Shown: positions 1 to 7,212, counted from the first letter of the stretch. The stretch: DNA of 25,651 nt from Ruminococcus sp. (GCA_023667165.1 JAMPAO010000027.1:1-25651), one strand, 5' to 3'. The notes: generated by a model from the sequence alone, not told the origin. Made by a program: numbers and translations.

Positions 1-54
1 GTCAAAGGTAAGTCCTTCTTTTCCGAATTTGCTTGACATATTGGTATCGAGCAT
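1..54 (-). CDS. guaB: IMP dehydrogenase, N-terminal fragment (cut by window edge)
   Basis: Only the first 18 codons are inside the window. The translation starts MLDTNMSSKFGKEGLTFD, and the SKF-KEGLTFD motif is the characteristic N terminus of bacterial IMP dehydrogenase, which oxidises IMP to XMP in GTP synthesis. A GGAGG ribosome binding site lies 9 nt before the ATG on the minus strand, and a consensus promoter lies further upstream at 135-163. The rest of the gene, including the catalytic cysteine loop and CBS domains, lies outside, so the call rests on the short N terminus plus the expression signals. Confidence 0.75.
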   Translation of the reverse strand, partial: MLDTNMSSKFGKEGLTFD

Positions 55-134
55 AAAGATCATCCTCCGTATCTCGGCAGACGGCGCACAGCCGCAGCGT
101 GCCGGCTGCCTTATTATTTTAGGGTATTTTGATT

Positions 135-163
135 ATTTTACTACAAACTGCAAATGATGTCAA
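135..163 (-). promoter_or_regulatory. Promoter of guaB
   Basis: On the minus strand TTGACA (158-163) and TAAAAT (135-140) are separated by exactly 17 nt, a near-consensus sigma-A promoter. The roughly 75-nt leader that follows contains a GC-rich hairpin (arms CAGCCG and CGGCTG, 89-108, with an outer GGCAG/CTGCC pair). I do not recognise a purine riboswitch in it. Confidence 0.75.
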
Positions 164-226
164 TAGACGGGATGTATTTGCAGATATAGAATATAGAACG
201 GCGTTTGCCGAAAAAATTGTGCAATT

Positions 227-724
227 TTACTTTTTCGTTTCCTCTTGGACGGCTGCCGCCTTGAGCAGATCCCTTATTTCCGTCAGAAGCTCCTCGGAAG
301 TGGGAGCGGGGGGCGCGGGTTCTTCATCGGGCAGCGCTTCCGCTTCCTTTTCTTCCTCTTTCTTTTTGAGAAACGCTCCGTTTCTCACGGCGTTTATAGC
401 CTTTACAAGAACAAAGACGCATATAGCCGTAAGCAGGAAAGATATGACGCTCTGTATAAAGTTGCCGTATGTAAGCTCTGCGCCCCGTGTGACAACGGTG
501 CCGTCCTCCAGCATTACATCGGGTATCTTTACGGAAAGCCCCGCAAAATCGATGCCGCCGATGATAATGCCTATGAGCGGCGTGAATATGTCAGCAACGA
601 GAGAATTAACAATAGCTGTGAATGCGCTTCCTATGATAACGCCCACAGCCATATCCACAACGTTTCCTTTGGAGATAAATTCCTTGAATTCCGCGATTAT
701 TCCTTTTTTTTCTTTGTCCGCCAT
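227..724 (-). CDS. mscL: Large-conductance mechanosensitive channel MscL
   Basis: This is a 165-aa inner-membrane channel that opens under high membrane tension to release solutes during hypo-osmotic shock. The N terminus has the family pattern: an amphipathic start, then FKEFISKGNVVDMAVGVIIG and the first membrane helix (about residues 16-45), a periplasmic loop, the second helix (about 88-112), and a charged Glu/Lys/Pro-rich tail ending in a cytoplasmic helix (about 140-155). The length is somewhat above the usual 130-150 aa because of the acidic-proline linker. AGGAGGA sits about 6 nt before the ATG. It stands alone, divergent from argG. A weak hairpin (CGGC/GCCG, 198-209) follows the stop, but it has no convincing T-run. 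Confidence 0.96.
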   Translation of the reverse strand: MADKEKKGIIAEFKEFISKGNVVDMAVGVIIGSAFTAIVNSLVADIFTPLIGIIIGGIDFAGLSVKIPDVMLEDGTVVTRGAELTYGNFIQSVISFLLTAICVFVLVKAINAVRNGAFLKKKEEEKEAEALPDEEPAPPAPTSEELLTEIRDLLKAAAVQEETKK

Positions 725-973
725 AAAAAATCCTCCTGATTCCGCAAAAATTTATATGATTCTATTATACACCGATTTTATGTATTTTTATTTACATATC
801 TGTGTAATATATTAAAAATCCCGCGCAGCTTTTTTATGCGTTATGGCAGATCCCCTCGGGGATCACGGGAAGCTCTGATATTTATAATATGCAGTTTATA
901 CGGTATATTTATGATTTTATGCAGGACAAATGTGAATATTTTGCGTAAAATAAGAAAAATATGCATTATCCTC
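725..973. other. Intergenic region between divergent mscL and argG
   Basis: This stretch carries the divergent 5' regions. A TATAAT-like box for mscL is at 764-769 on the minus strand, with no good -35. A perfect inverted repeat GATCCC-CTCG-GGGATC (849-864) is present with no T-run, so it is not an obvious terminator. The AT-rich stretch 890-960 contains TGAATA-like half sites (around 931) that could be an arginine-repressor box. That is a guess, since no clear palindromic ARG box is visible. No gene is seen here. Confidence 0.4.
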
Positions 974-1001
974 TTGACATTTTCCGTAAAGGGTGTATAA
1001 T
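974..1001 (+). promoter_or_regulatory. Promoter of argG
   Basis: TTGACA (974-979) and TATAAT (996-1001) are both perfect consensus hexamers, spaced 16 nt. Transcription would start near 1008, giving a leader of about 75 nt before the argG ATG at 1083. This is the strongest promoter seen for the arginine cluster. Confidence 0.8.
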
Positions 1002-1082
1002 AAATATCAGCACAGTCATTAACGGGGAACGTTAGGTACGGTTTTGCCGCGGAAATGACGAAAAGTTACGGAGGTTATAAAA

Positions 1083-2318
1083 ATGTCAGTCAACAAGGAA
1101 AAGATAAAAAAGGTAGTTCTTGCGTATTCGGGAGGTCTTGATACCTCTGTCATTATCCCATGGCTCAAGGAAAATTACAACAACTGCGAGGTCATTGCGG
1201 TTTCCGCCGACGTAGGTCAGGGAACGGAGCTTGACGGTCTGGAGGAAAAGGCTAAGAAAACCGGCGCGTCCAAGCTGTATGTGGAGGATCTTAAAGAGGA
1301 ATTCATTCAGGATTACGTATATCCCACCGTTCAGGCGGGAGCTGTTTACGAGGGCAAATATCTGCTCGGAACATCGTTTGCGCGGCCCATCATCGCAAAA
1401 AGAATTGCCGAGATCGCTCTTAAGGAGGGCGCCGACGCTATCTGCCACGGCTGCACCGGCAAGGGCAACGATCAGGTAAGGTTCGAGCTTGCAATAAAGG
1501 CGTTCGCTCCCGATATGGCGATCATCGCTCCCTGGAGAGAGTGGGACATCAAGTCGAGGGACGAGGAAATAGATTACGCGGAGGCTCACGATATCCCTCT
1601 TAAGATAACAAGAGAAACAAACTATTCAAAGGACAAGAACATCTGGCATCTTTCTCACGAGGGTCTTGACCTTGAAGATCCCGCAAACGAGCCTCAGTAT
1701 AATAAAGAGGGTTTTCTTGAGCTGGGAGTGTCCCCCGAAAAAGCTCCCGACAAGGCGACGTATGTTACGGTACATTTTGAAAAGGGCATACCTACGGCTC
1801 TCGACGGCAAGGTCATGAACGGTGTGGAGCTGGTTTCCGCTCTCAACAGGCTGGGCGGCGAGAACGGCATAGGTCTTGTGGATCTGGTGGAGAACCGCCT
1901 TGTGGGAATGAAATCAAGAGGCGTTTACGAAACTCCCGGCGGTACTATCCTCTACAGAGCGCACGAGGCTCTTGAAACTCTCTGCCTGGATAAGGAAACC
2001 GCAAGGATCAAGTCTTATCTGGCTATCAAATTTGCCGATATAGTTTACAACGGTCAGTGGTTCTCTCCTTTAAGAGAAGCTCTTTGCGCATTCGTAAAGG
2101 AAACTCAGAAAACCGTTACAGGCGATGTAAGGCTCAAGCTGTACAAGGGCAATGTGATCAACGCGGGCATAACATCTCCTTATACACTGTACGATGAAGA
2201 AGTGGCTACCTTCGACGAGGATCATGTTTACGATCAGTCCGACGCCGGCGGATTTATCAACATCTTCGGTCTGCCCACTCATGTAAAGGCAAAGCTGGAT
2301 ATGAAGAGAGGCAAATGA
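1083..2318 (+). CDS. argG: Argininosuccinate synthase
   Basis: This 411-aa enzyme joins citrulline and aspartate using ATP to make argininosuccinate, the penultimate step of arginine synthesis. The N-type ATP-pyrophosphatase loop AYSGGLDTS is at residues 14-22. Further family blocks follow, including GCTGKGNDQVRFE (about 129-141), the citrulline/aspartate-binding region, and VENRLVGMKSRGVYETPGG (about 269-287). The length is typical. The ribosome binding site is ACGGAGG, 8 nt before the ATG. Its own promoter lies at 974-1001. Unlike many genomes, argG is not directly next to argH: 1.1 kb holding a repeat element and a lipoprotein gene separates them. Confidence 0.98.
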   Translation: MSVNKEKIKKVVLAYSGGLDTSVIIPWLKENYNNCEVIAVSADVGQGTELDGLEEKAKKTGASKLYVEDLKEEFIQDYVYPTVQAGAVYEGKYLLGTSFARPIIAKRIAEIALKEGADAICHGCTGKGNDQVRFELAIKAFAPDMAIIAPWREWDIKSRDEEIDYAEAHDIPLKITRETNYSKDKNIWHLSHEGLDLEDPANEPQYNKEGFLELGVSPEKAPDKATYVTVHFEKGIPTALDGKVMNGVELVSALNRLGGENGIGLVDLVENRLVGMKSRGVYETPGGTILYRAHEALETLCLDKETARIKSYLAIKFADIVYNGQWFSPLREALCAFVKETQKTVTGDVRLKLYKGNVINAGITSPYTLYDEEVATFDEDHVYDQSDAGGFINIFGLPTHVKAKLDMKRGK

Positions 2319-2438
2319 TCCCGAAGCAGTTCTGATACGGATCTCCCGTTGAATTATGCACTGTCCCTCGGCGCAAAACGCCTATATCAAAGATCCTGCG
2401 CCGATTTCCTTCTGTAATCCCGCCGGGGATCGGTATTA
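2319..2438 (+). other. argG downstream region with weak hairpin
   Basis: No gene is seen. An inverted repeat (CGGCGCA ... TGCGCCG, about 2371-2404) followed by a T/C-rich stretch could be a weak terminator for argG, but the loop is long and the T-run is poor. Confidence 0.3.
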
Positions 2439-2601
2439 AGAGCCTGTTCAGTATCTCGGCGTGTGCGGATTTTCGAGCATAATTTTGCCGAGAACAAGGA
2501 AAAACGACGCAGAAATACTTGATGTATTTCAAGGAGTTTTGACGATGTTATCGGTAAAATTTGCCGAAAAGACGTGTGCGATGAGATATTGAACAGGCTC
2601 T
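2439..2601 (+). repeat. Repeat element C: 163-bp TIR-bounded element, shared core
   Basis: The ends are a 19-bp terminal inverted repeat: left AGAGCCTGTTCAGTATCTC (2439-2457), right arm 2583-2601, 18 of 19 matching. The interior holds the core stem-loop found in all six elements of this window (2501-2540): outer arms AAAAC/GTTTT, GCAG and CAA in the internal loop, inner arms AATAC/GTATT. Flanking blocks (GTGTGCGGATTTTCG near the left, ATCGGTAAAA and CCGAAAAGACG near the right) match the reverse complement of element B. No ORF of note. It looks like a non-autonomous miniature mobile element or a structured intergenic RNA element. Confidence 0.8.
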
Positions 2602-2752
2602 AAGGTAATATGAAGCCGCATATGCCCGAAATGTCTGTTTCGGGCATAGCGAGTTTATAGGAAAATAATCTTGCGAGGAATGAAAATTTGCGCAAATATT
2701 CGGGATAATATTCATAACGGACAAATCGTCAAGGATAAGCAAAGGAGATAAT
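2602..2752 (+). promoter_or_regulatory. Perfect 10-bp hairpin upstream of the lipoprotein gene
   Basis: ATGCCCGAAA (2622-2631) and TTTCGGGCAT (2638-2647) form a perfect 10-bp stem with a 6-nt loop. No T-run follows, so an intrinsic terminator is unlikely. It could be an RNA-processing or mRNA-stabilising stem. The remaining 100 bp lead to an AAAGGAGA ribosome binding site for the next gene. I see no clear promoter. Confidence 0.4.
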
Positions 2753-3394
2753 ATGATCAAAAAACTAAAAAAATTTTCCGCGGCGGTCATGGCGGCGGCA
2801 TTGGCGCTGACCCTTTCGGGCTGCGGAAAGCAAAATGAATACGAACGCCTGAAAGAGGATATCGTGGGAGTGTGGTGCGATATCGAGGGACCGGAGTATG
2901 TCGAGAACGGCGGAAATCCCTATTACAAGCTGTATGAATTTACATCGGACGGACAGATAATATATCACACTCCCATGGAAATGGGATCGGTGTATAACGA
3001 CAGCACCTACGAGCTTAGGGACAATTACCTTATGACGGACGGAGCAATGTGTCTTGTGGACGTGCAGAACAACGTGCTTACCATGACCACGGACAACGGC
3101 GAGTCAAAATACAGGCGAATGACCATGCAGGAGGTATGCAATTTCGGCGTTTATTACCTTGATCCCTATAATTATCAGGAGCAGCTTGATTTCATGGGTA
3201 TTCTTTACGGCACCGACACCAACGGCAGCGATCTCAGTCCCTATTACGAAACCGATGAAAACGGCAGCAGAGTAAGGATCACCGGAGAGGACGGCGAGCC
3301 TGTACCCAGATCGGACGTGAATATAAATCCGGACATGGAGGAGCAGACCGAGGAGCAGACGGAGGAAACGACGGCGCCGCAGGCGGAGGAATAA
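2753..3394 (+). CDS. Putative secreted lipoprotein, unknown function
   Basis: The 213-aa product begins with a lysine-rich n-region, a hydrophobic stretch (about residues 8-20) and the lipobox LSGC with Cys24, so it should be lipid-anchored outside the cell. The mature part starts with a motif (GVWCDIEG, then YKLYEFTSDGQIIYHTP) typical of small lipocalin-like or copper-resistance-like beta-barrel modules that begin with VGxW. It ends in a low-complexity acidic Glu/Thr tail (about 193-213). AAAGGAGATAAT precedes the ATG. Only 27 bp separate it from argH, so it is probably co-transcribed, but nothing in the sequence ties it to arginine metabolism. Confidence 0.8.
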   Translation: MIKKLKKFSAAVMAAALALTLSGCGKQNEYERLKEDIVGVWCDIEGPEYVENGGNPYYKLYEFTSDGQIIYHTPMEMGSVYNDSTYELRDNYLMTDGAMCLVDVQNNVLTMTTDNGESKYRRMTMQEVCNFGVYYLDPYNYQEQLDFMGILYGTDTNGSDLSPYYETDENGSRVRITGEDGEPVPRSDVNINPDMEEQTEEQTEETTAPQAEE

Positions 3395-3421
3395 CAATAT
3401 CACTGAAAGGAACGGGAAAAT

Positions 3422-4807
3422 ATGGCTAAAATGTGGGCAGGACGGTTCTCAAAGGAAGTGGACGAGAGGATAAACGATTTCAATTCATCCATCTCCTTTG
3501 ACGCGAGAATGTACAGGCAGGATATAAAGGGTTCGATGGCTCATGCTCAGATGCTGGGCGAGCAGGGGATAATCGAAAAGGAGGAAAGCGAGAAGATAAT
3601 CTCGGGACTTCAAGGTATACTTGACGACCTGGACTGCGGCAGGCTGACCTTTGACCCCGCCGCCGAGGATATCCATATGTTCGTGGAGCAGGTGCTGACG
3701 GAGAGACTGGGAGATACGGGCAAACGCCTTCACACCGCACGGAGCCGAAACGATCAGGTTGCGCTCGATATAAAATATTATCTGAAAGAGCAGTGCGGAG
3801 AGATACAAAAGCTGACTCTCGAGCTGATAGAAACCATTATCACAACGGCGGGGGAGCATTACGATACGGTAATGCCGGGATACACTCATTTGCAAAGAGC
3901 GCAGCCTGTGACCTTTGCTCACCACATTATGGCTTACGCGCAGATGTTCACAAGGGATCTGGGACGGCTTGCCGACTGCAAAAGGCGTATGGACTCCATG
4001 CCCCTGGGATCGTGCGCATTGGCGGGTACCACCTATCCGATCGACAGGAAAAGGACGGCGGAGCTGCTGGACTTTTCCGATATCACATACAACAGTCTTG
4101 ACGGCGTTTCCGACCGCGATCACTGCATAGAGCTGACAAGCGCGGTCAGCATACTTATGATGCACCTTTCGAGATTTTCCGAGGAGATAATCATGTGGTG
4201 CAGCTGGGAGTTTAAGTTTATAGAGCTGGACGACGCTTATTCCACAGGCTCGTCTATAATGCCCCAGAAGAAAAACCCCGATATCACAGAGCTTATAAGG
4301 GGAAAGACGGGACGGGTATACGGCGACCTTATGACCCTGCTCTCCATGATGAAAAATCTCCCCCTTGCCTATAATAAGGATATGCAGGAGGACAAGGAGG
4401 CGACTTTTGACGCCATAGACACCGTAAAGCTCTGTCTGTCCGCGTTCATTCCCATGTTCCGTACCATGACGGTGCTGACGGACAATATGAGAAAAGCCGC
4501 CGCCAAGGGGTTTATAAACGCCACGGACTGCGCGGATTACCTTGTTAAAAAGGGAATGCCTTTCCGCGACGCGTACAAGATAACGGGTACTCTCGTCGCA
4601 AGATGCATAGCTCTCGACACCACGCTGGAGGAGCTTGACATAAAGGAGTACAAAAGGCTGTCGGATATGTTCGATGAGGATGTTTACAGGGCGATAAACC
4701 TCGATACCTGCGTTATGCAGAGAAACGTCGACGGAGGTCCCGCGCCGGAGGCAGTGGCGAGCCAGATAGAGCAGCTTAAAAGCGTTTTGAGAAATTACGA
4801 AATATGA
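3422..4807 (+). CDS. argH: Argininosuccinate lyase
   Basis: This 461-aa cytosolic enzyme of the fumarase/aspartase superfamily splits argininosuccinate into arginine and fumarate. The signature GSSIMPQKKNPD is at residues 276-287 and contains the catalytic serine. HTARSRNDQ (104-112) and the TH pair at 155-156 (MPGYTHLQRAQP) match the conserved substrate-binding and base regions. The start WAGRF is standard. The ribosome binding site is GAAAGGA. It is followed 19 bp later by argC, indicating an argH-argC transcription unit. Confidence 0.98.
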   Translation: MAKMWAGRFSKEVDERINDFNSSISFDARMYRQDIKGSMAHAQMLGEQGIIEKEESEKIISGLQGILDDLDCGRLTFDPAAEDIHMFVEQVLTERLGDTGKRLHTARSRNDQVALDIKYYLKEQCGEIQKLTLELIETIITTAGEHYDTVMPGYTHLQRAQPVTFAHHIMAYAQMFTRDLGRLADCKRRMDSMPLGSCALAGTTYPIDRKRTAELLDFSDITYNSLDGVSDRDHCIELTSAVSILMMHLSRFSEEIIMWCSWEFKFIELDDAYSTGSSIMPQKKNPDITELIRGKTGRVYGDLMTLLSMMKNLPLAYNKDMQEDKEATFDAIDTVKLCLSAFIPMFRTMTVLTDNMRKAAAKGFINATDCADYLVKKGMPFRDAYKITGTLVARCIALDTTLEELDIKEYKRLSDMFDEDVYRAINLDTCVMQRNVDGGPAPEAVASQIEQLKSVLRNYEI

Positions 4808-4826
4808 TATCGAAAGGAATTTTACA

Positions 4827-5774
4827 ATGTCGGTAAAGGTTTTTATAGACGGAAAAGAGGGCACTACGGGACTTAAAATAAGCGAGCGGTTTCGTGACAG
4901 AAACGATATAGAGCTGCTGGAGATACCCGAAGAGAAACGCAAGGATACGGACGAGCGGGCAAGGTACATCAATATGTCCGATTACACCTTTCTCTGTCTG
5001 CCCGACGACGCGGCAAGGCAGGCGGTGAGCCTTGCAGACAACAGCCGCACCAAGATAATAGACGCGTCCACCGCTCACAGGACTGCTCCCGGCTGGGCAT
5101 ACGGTCTGCCGGAATTATCCTCCGAGCACAGAGCGGCGGTGGAAAGATCAAAGAGAACGGCAGTTCCCGGCTGCTATGCCAGCGGATTTAACTGCCTTAT
5201 GTACCCTATAGTAAGATCCAAAATAATCGCTCCCTATCATCCCGTTGTCTGCAATGCGGTATCGGGTTACAGCGGCGGAGGAAAGAAGCTCATTGCACGG
5301 TACGAGGACGAAAACAGGGAAAAGTCCCTTGACAGCGTAAGAATGTATTCCATGGGAAAGACGCACAAGCACATCAAGGAAATGATGGCTGTATCGGGAC
5401 TGTCCTATCCTCCGGTATTCTGCCCGTCCACAAGCGGATTTTACAGCGGCATGGTAGTGACCGTTCCCATAATACTCAGGACAATGGCAAAGAAAGCCAC
5501 TCCCATAGACGTGTGGAACATGATGAGCGAGCATTACGAGGGTCAGCGTTTCGTAAAGGTCATGCCCTTTGACGCGGGGGGGATGAAGGAGGAAACGGAG
5601 CTTTTCTCCGACGCTCTTGCGGACACAAACATGATGGAGATTTTCGTCTACGGCGGCGACGGTCATGTGCTTCTTTGCGCAAGGCTGGATAATCTGGGCA
5701 AAGGCGCGTCGGGAGCTGCTGTGCAGTGCATGAATATTATGATGGGCATAGACGAGGGAACGGGTCTTTTTTAG
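4827..5774 (+). CDS. argC: N-acetyl-gamma-glutamyl-phosphate reductase, short (type 2) form
   Basis: This 315-aa NADPH-dependent enzyme reduces N-acetylglutamyl phosphate to the semialdehyde. The catalytic cysteine is Cys116 in the motif VPGCYASGF. The N terminus (KVFIDGKEGTTGLKI) is the nucleotide-binding start of the shorter type 2 ArgC class, which is about 310 aa rather than the usual 345 aa. CNAVSGYSGGGKK (about 148-160) is the conserved active-site glycine block. The ribosome binding site GAAAGGA lies 9 nt upstream. Its closest partner is argH; argJ, argB and argD follow only after a 1.4-kb insertion of unrelated sequence. Confidence 0.95.
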   Translation: MSVKVFIDGKEGTTGLKISERFRDRNDIELLEIPEEKRKDTDERARYINMSDYTFLCLPDDAARQAVSLADNSRTKIIDASTAHRTAPGWAYGLPELSSEHRAAVERSKRTAVPGCYASGFNCLMYPIVRSKIIAPYHPVVCNAVSGYSGGGKKLIARYEDENREKSLDSVRMYSMGKTHKHIKEMMAVSGLSYPPVFCPSTSGFYSGMVVTVPIILRTMAKKATPIDVWNMMSEHYEGQRFVKVMPFDAGGMKEETELFSDALADTNMMEIFVYGGDGHVLLCARLDNLGKGASGAAVQCMNIMMGIDEGTGLF

Positions 5775-5827
5775 AGGCAATAAGCAAGAGGATCTCCGTA
5801 TCTTTACATCCGGCAGGGGGCGGGAAA

Positions 5828-6472
5828 ATGGAGGAAAACAAGAATAAACTCGGAACCGGCGCCGCAGATATTGCGAATTGCGTTTTGATGATATTGTGTT
5901 TGGCTCTCTTTATTTTTACGGGCAGAGAAAAAATTTACGCATTTGACCGTTTTTTCTCCGGATATATTTTTATATACATCGGATATCTGGTGGTGAGTTC
6001 CGAATATCTGTTTCTTTATTTGCGCGGTCTTAAGGCGGGTAAAAAGACGGGAAAGTATATCGCTGCCGCGATTATTATGGCGGCAATATCGTTATTCGGT
6101 ATAGCCGTCAGCATTTATTTCGCTTTCAGCGGCACGCCCTATATCATAGCCGAAACTTTTTCCGACGGCACAAAGGTGCTGCTTTCCGAGAGAACGGACT
6201 ATATCGCGGGTCATGATAAAACGCCCGAAAATGAGCTTACATATATTGACGTTTACCGCCTTAAAGCCTTTAAGGCGGTAAAGATAGGGACGATAGACGA
6301 AACGTACTTTTCAAACAAATGCCTTGCCCAAAGCAAGTACACTCTTGATTACAGCGAGGAAGCAAAAAGGCTTAAAGTAAGCTGCGAATACGGCGTTTAC
6401 GGCAACAGCTTCGTTCATTTGAAAGAGGAGTATGATACGGGGATATTGGTTTATGAGTTTGAAACGGGGTGA
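5828..6472 (+). CDS. Membrane protein of unknown function
   Basis: I chose ATG 5828 (214 aa) because a purine-rich GGGGGCGGG stretch precedes it; an upstream ATG at 5726 would overlap argC. Three hydrophobic segments are predicted by eye (about residues 15-32, 40-62 and 77-98). After them comes a soluble C-terminal domain of about 115 aa rich in Lys, Glu and Tyr. No family is recognised. The coding sequence contains a perfect 12-bp inverted repeat with a 3-nt loop (6254-6280). It probably extends the argH-argC transcript. Confidence 0.7.
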   Translation: MEENKNKLGTGAADIANCVLMILCLALFIFTGREKIYAFDRFFSGYIFIYIGYLVVSSEYLFLYLRGLKAGKKTGKYIAAAIIMAAISLFGIAVSIYFAFSGTPYIIAETFSDGTKVLLSERTDYIAGHDKTPENELTYIDVYRLKAFKAVKIGTIDETYFSNKCLAQSKYTLDYSEEAKRLKVSCEYGVYGNSFVHLKEEYDTGILVYEFETG

Positions 6473-6770
6473 GGAGTTATGCAAGGGGGATAGTTTTATT
6501 TATTTCAAAGATGGAATTGATGAAATAATAAATATACAGCCTAACGGAAATAAGGCAAAAGCCTATCAAGTCGGACAGGTAAGAAATTTGATCCTTAAAC
6601 AGACCTCCTCGGAAACCGGAGAAGTGCCGAATGACGCAGCAATTTTGTTGTCAGGCAAAGTACGTTTTCCGCAGGAATACTTGGTGTATTACAAGGAAAA
6701 CGGACAAAGCATGACAAAAAAAGGGCAAGTCAGGCGGTGCTTCGGAAGTTTCCGAGGAGGTCTGATATAA
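6453..6770 (+). CDS. Doubtful small ORF that runs into repeat A1
   Basis: The ORF (105 aa from ATG 6453) overlaps the 3' end of the preceding gene in another frame. Only its first 49 codons are unique sequence. From 6600 on the reading frame is simply the translation of repeat element A1. If the first part was ever a gene, the element replaced its C terminus. There is no clear ribosome binding site. Automatic annotation may call it a hypothetical protein, and similar repeat-derived translations probably recur in related genomes. Confidence 0.2.
   Translation: MSLKRGEELCKGDSFIYFKDGIDEIINIQPNGNKAKAYQVGQVRNLILKQTSSETGEVPNDAAILLSGKVRFPQEYLVYYKENGQSMTKKGQVRRCFGSFRGGLI
6600..6764 (+). repeat. Repeat element A1: 165-bp TIR-bounded element
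   Basis: Perfect 17-bp terminal inverted repeats: CAGACCTCCTCGGAAAC (6600-6616) and its complement (6748-6764). The core stem-loop is at 6664-6701: outer arms GTTTTCC/GGAAAAC, internal loop GCAG and CAA, inner arms AATAC/GTATT. Copies A2 and A3 on the minus strand belong to the same family, with high identity along most of the length. The right end reads TCCGAGGAGGTCTG, so it carries a perfect AGGAGG, and it ends 24 nt before the hicB-like start codon. Confidence 0.88.
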
Positions 6771-6787
6771 GTTTGGAGGTTTTTTTG

Positions 6788-6997
6788 ATGTATAAATACG
6801 AAATAATTATTTATTGGAGCAAGGAAGATGAAAGCTATATTGCCGAGGTTCCCGAGCTTGCCGGTTGTATGGCAGACGGTAAAACAATGCAGGAAGCGCC
6901 GGAAAATGTTCATAGGGTCATAAGCGAATGGATAGAAACAGCAAAGATCGCCGGACGGGAAATACCGACGGCTAAGGGAAAGCTTTCTTTTGCATAG
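6788..6997 (+). CDS. HicB-like antitoxin domain protein, orphan
   Basis: The 69-aa protein begins MYKYEIIIYWSKEDESYIAE and continues VPELAGCMADGKTMQEA, the classic HicB/UPF0150 N-terminal fold (partially degraded RNase-H-like). Full HicB antitoxins usually add a C-terminal DNA-binding segment (about 110-150 aa in total); this one stops after the first domain. The ATG at 6788 is preceded by TTGGAGGT. No HicA toxin, which would be a small protein with a conserved histidine, is found on either side. It sits between repeat A1 and repeat B, so flanking genes may have been lost through element activity. Confidence 0.8.
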   Translation: MYKYEIIIYWSKEDESYIAEVPELAGCMADGKTMQEAPENVHRVISEWIETAKIAGREIPTAKGKLSFA

Positions 6998-7001
6998 TAT
7001 A

Positions 7002-7183
7002 AGAACCCATACCAATAGGCTCAGCGTACGTCTTTTCGGCAATCTTTTACCGATGACTGCGTTAAAAATCCTTGTAATACAACAGGTGTTGCTGCGGATT
7101 TTTGCCGTTATCCATGCATTTCAATGAAATGCCGGCAAAATCTTGCCGAAAATTCGCGCACTTCGCCTATTGGTATGGGTTCT
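7002..7183 (-). repeat. Repeat element B: 182-bp element with perfect 19-bp TIRs
   Basis: AGAACCCATACCAATAGGC (7002-7020) is repeated exactly inverted at 7165-7183. Read on the minus strand, the core is at 7064-7103: outer arms AAAAATCC/GGATTTTT, a perfect 8-bp stem; internal loop GCAG and CAA; inner arms AACAC/GTATT with one mismatch. Blocks outside the core match element C although the terminal repeats are unrelated. It begins 5 bp after the hicB-like stop and ends 30 bp before argJ. Confidence 0.85.
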
Positions 7184-7212
7184 GAAATATATAATAAAAG
7201 GAGTATCATACC

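Noticed and set aside
849..864. Perfect inverted repeat between mscL and argG as a terminator
   Set aside because: No T-run on either side and no gene ending into it; kept only as a hairpin of unknown meaning.
880..960. Arginine-repressor (ARG) boxes upstream of argG
   Set aside because: Only AT-rich TGAATA-like half sites are seen; no convincing palindromic pair, so not listed as a feature of its own.
3485..4972. 495-codon minus-strand open frame
   Set aside because: Shadow of argH, read antisense; no recognisable domain or ribosome binding site.
2439..7183. CRISPR array
   Set aside because: The repeats here are dispersed 160-180 bp elements with inverted ends, not short direct repeats with regular spacers, and no cas genes are present.
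7184..7212. TATAAT at 7190-7195 as argJ promoter
   Set aside because: Transcription would begin at the ribosome binding site itself, and no -35 box is at the right distance.
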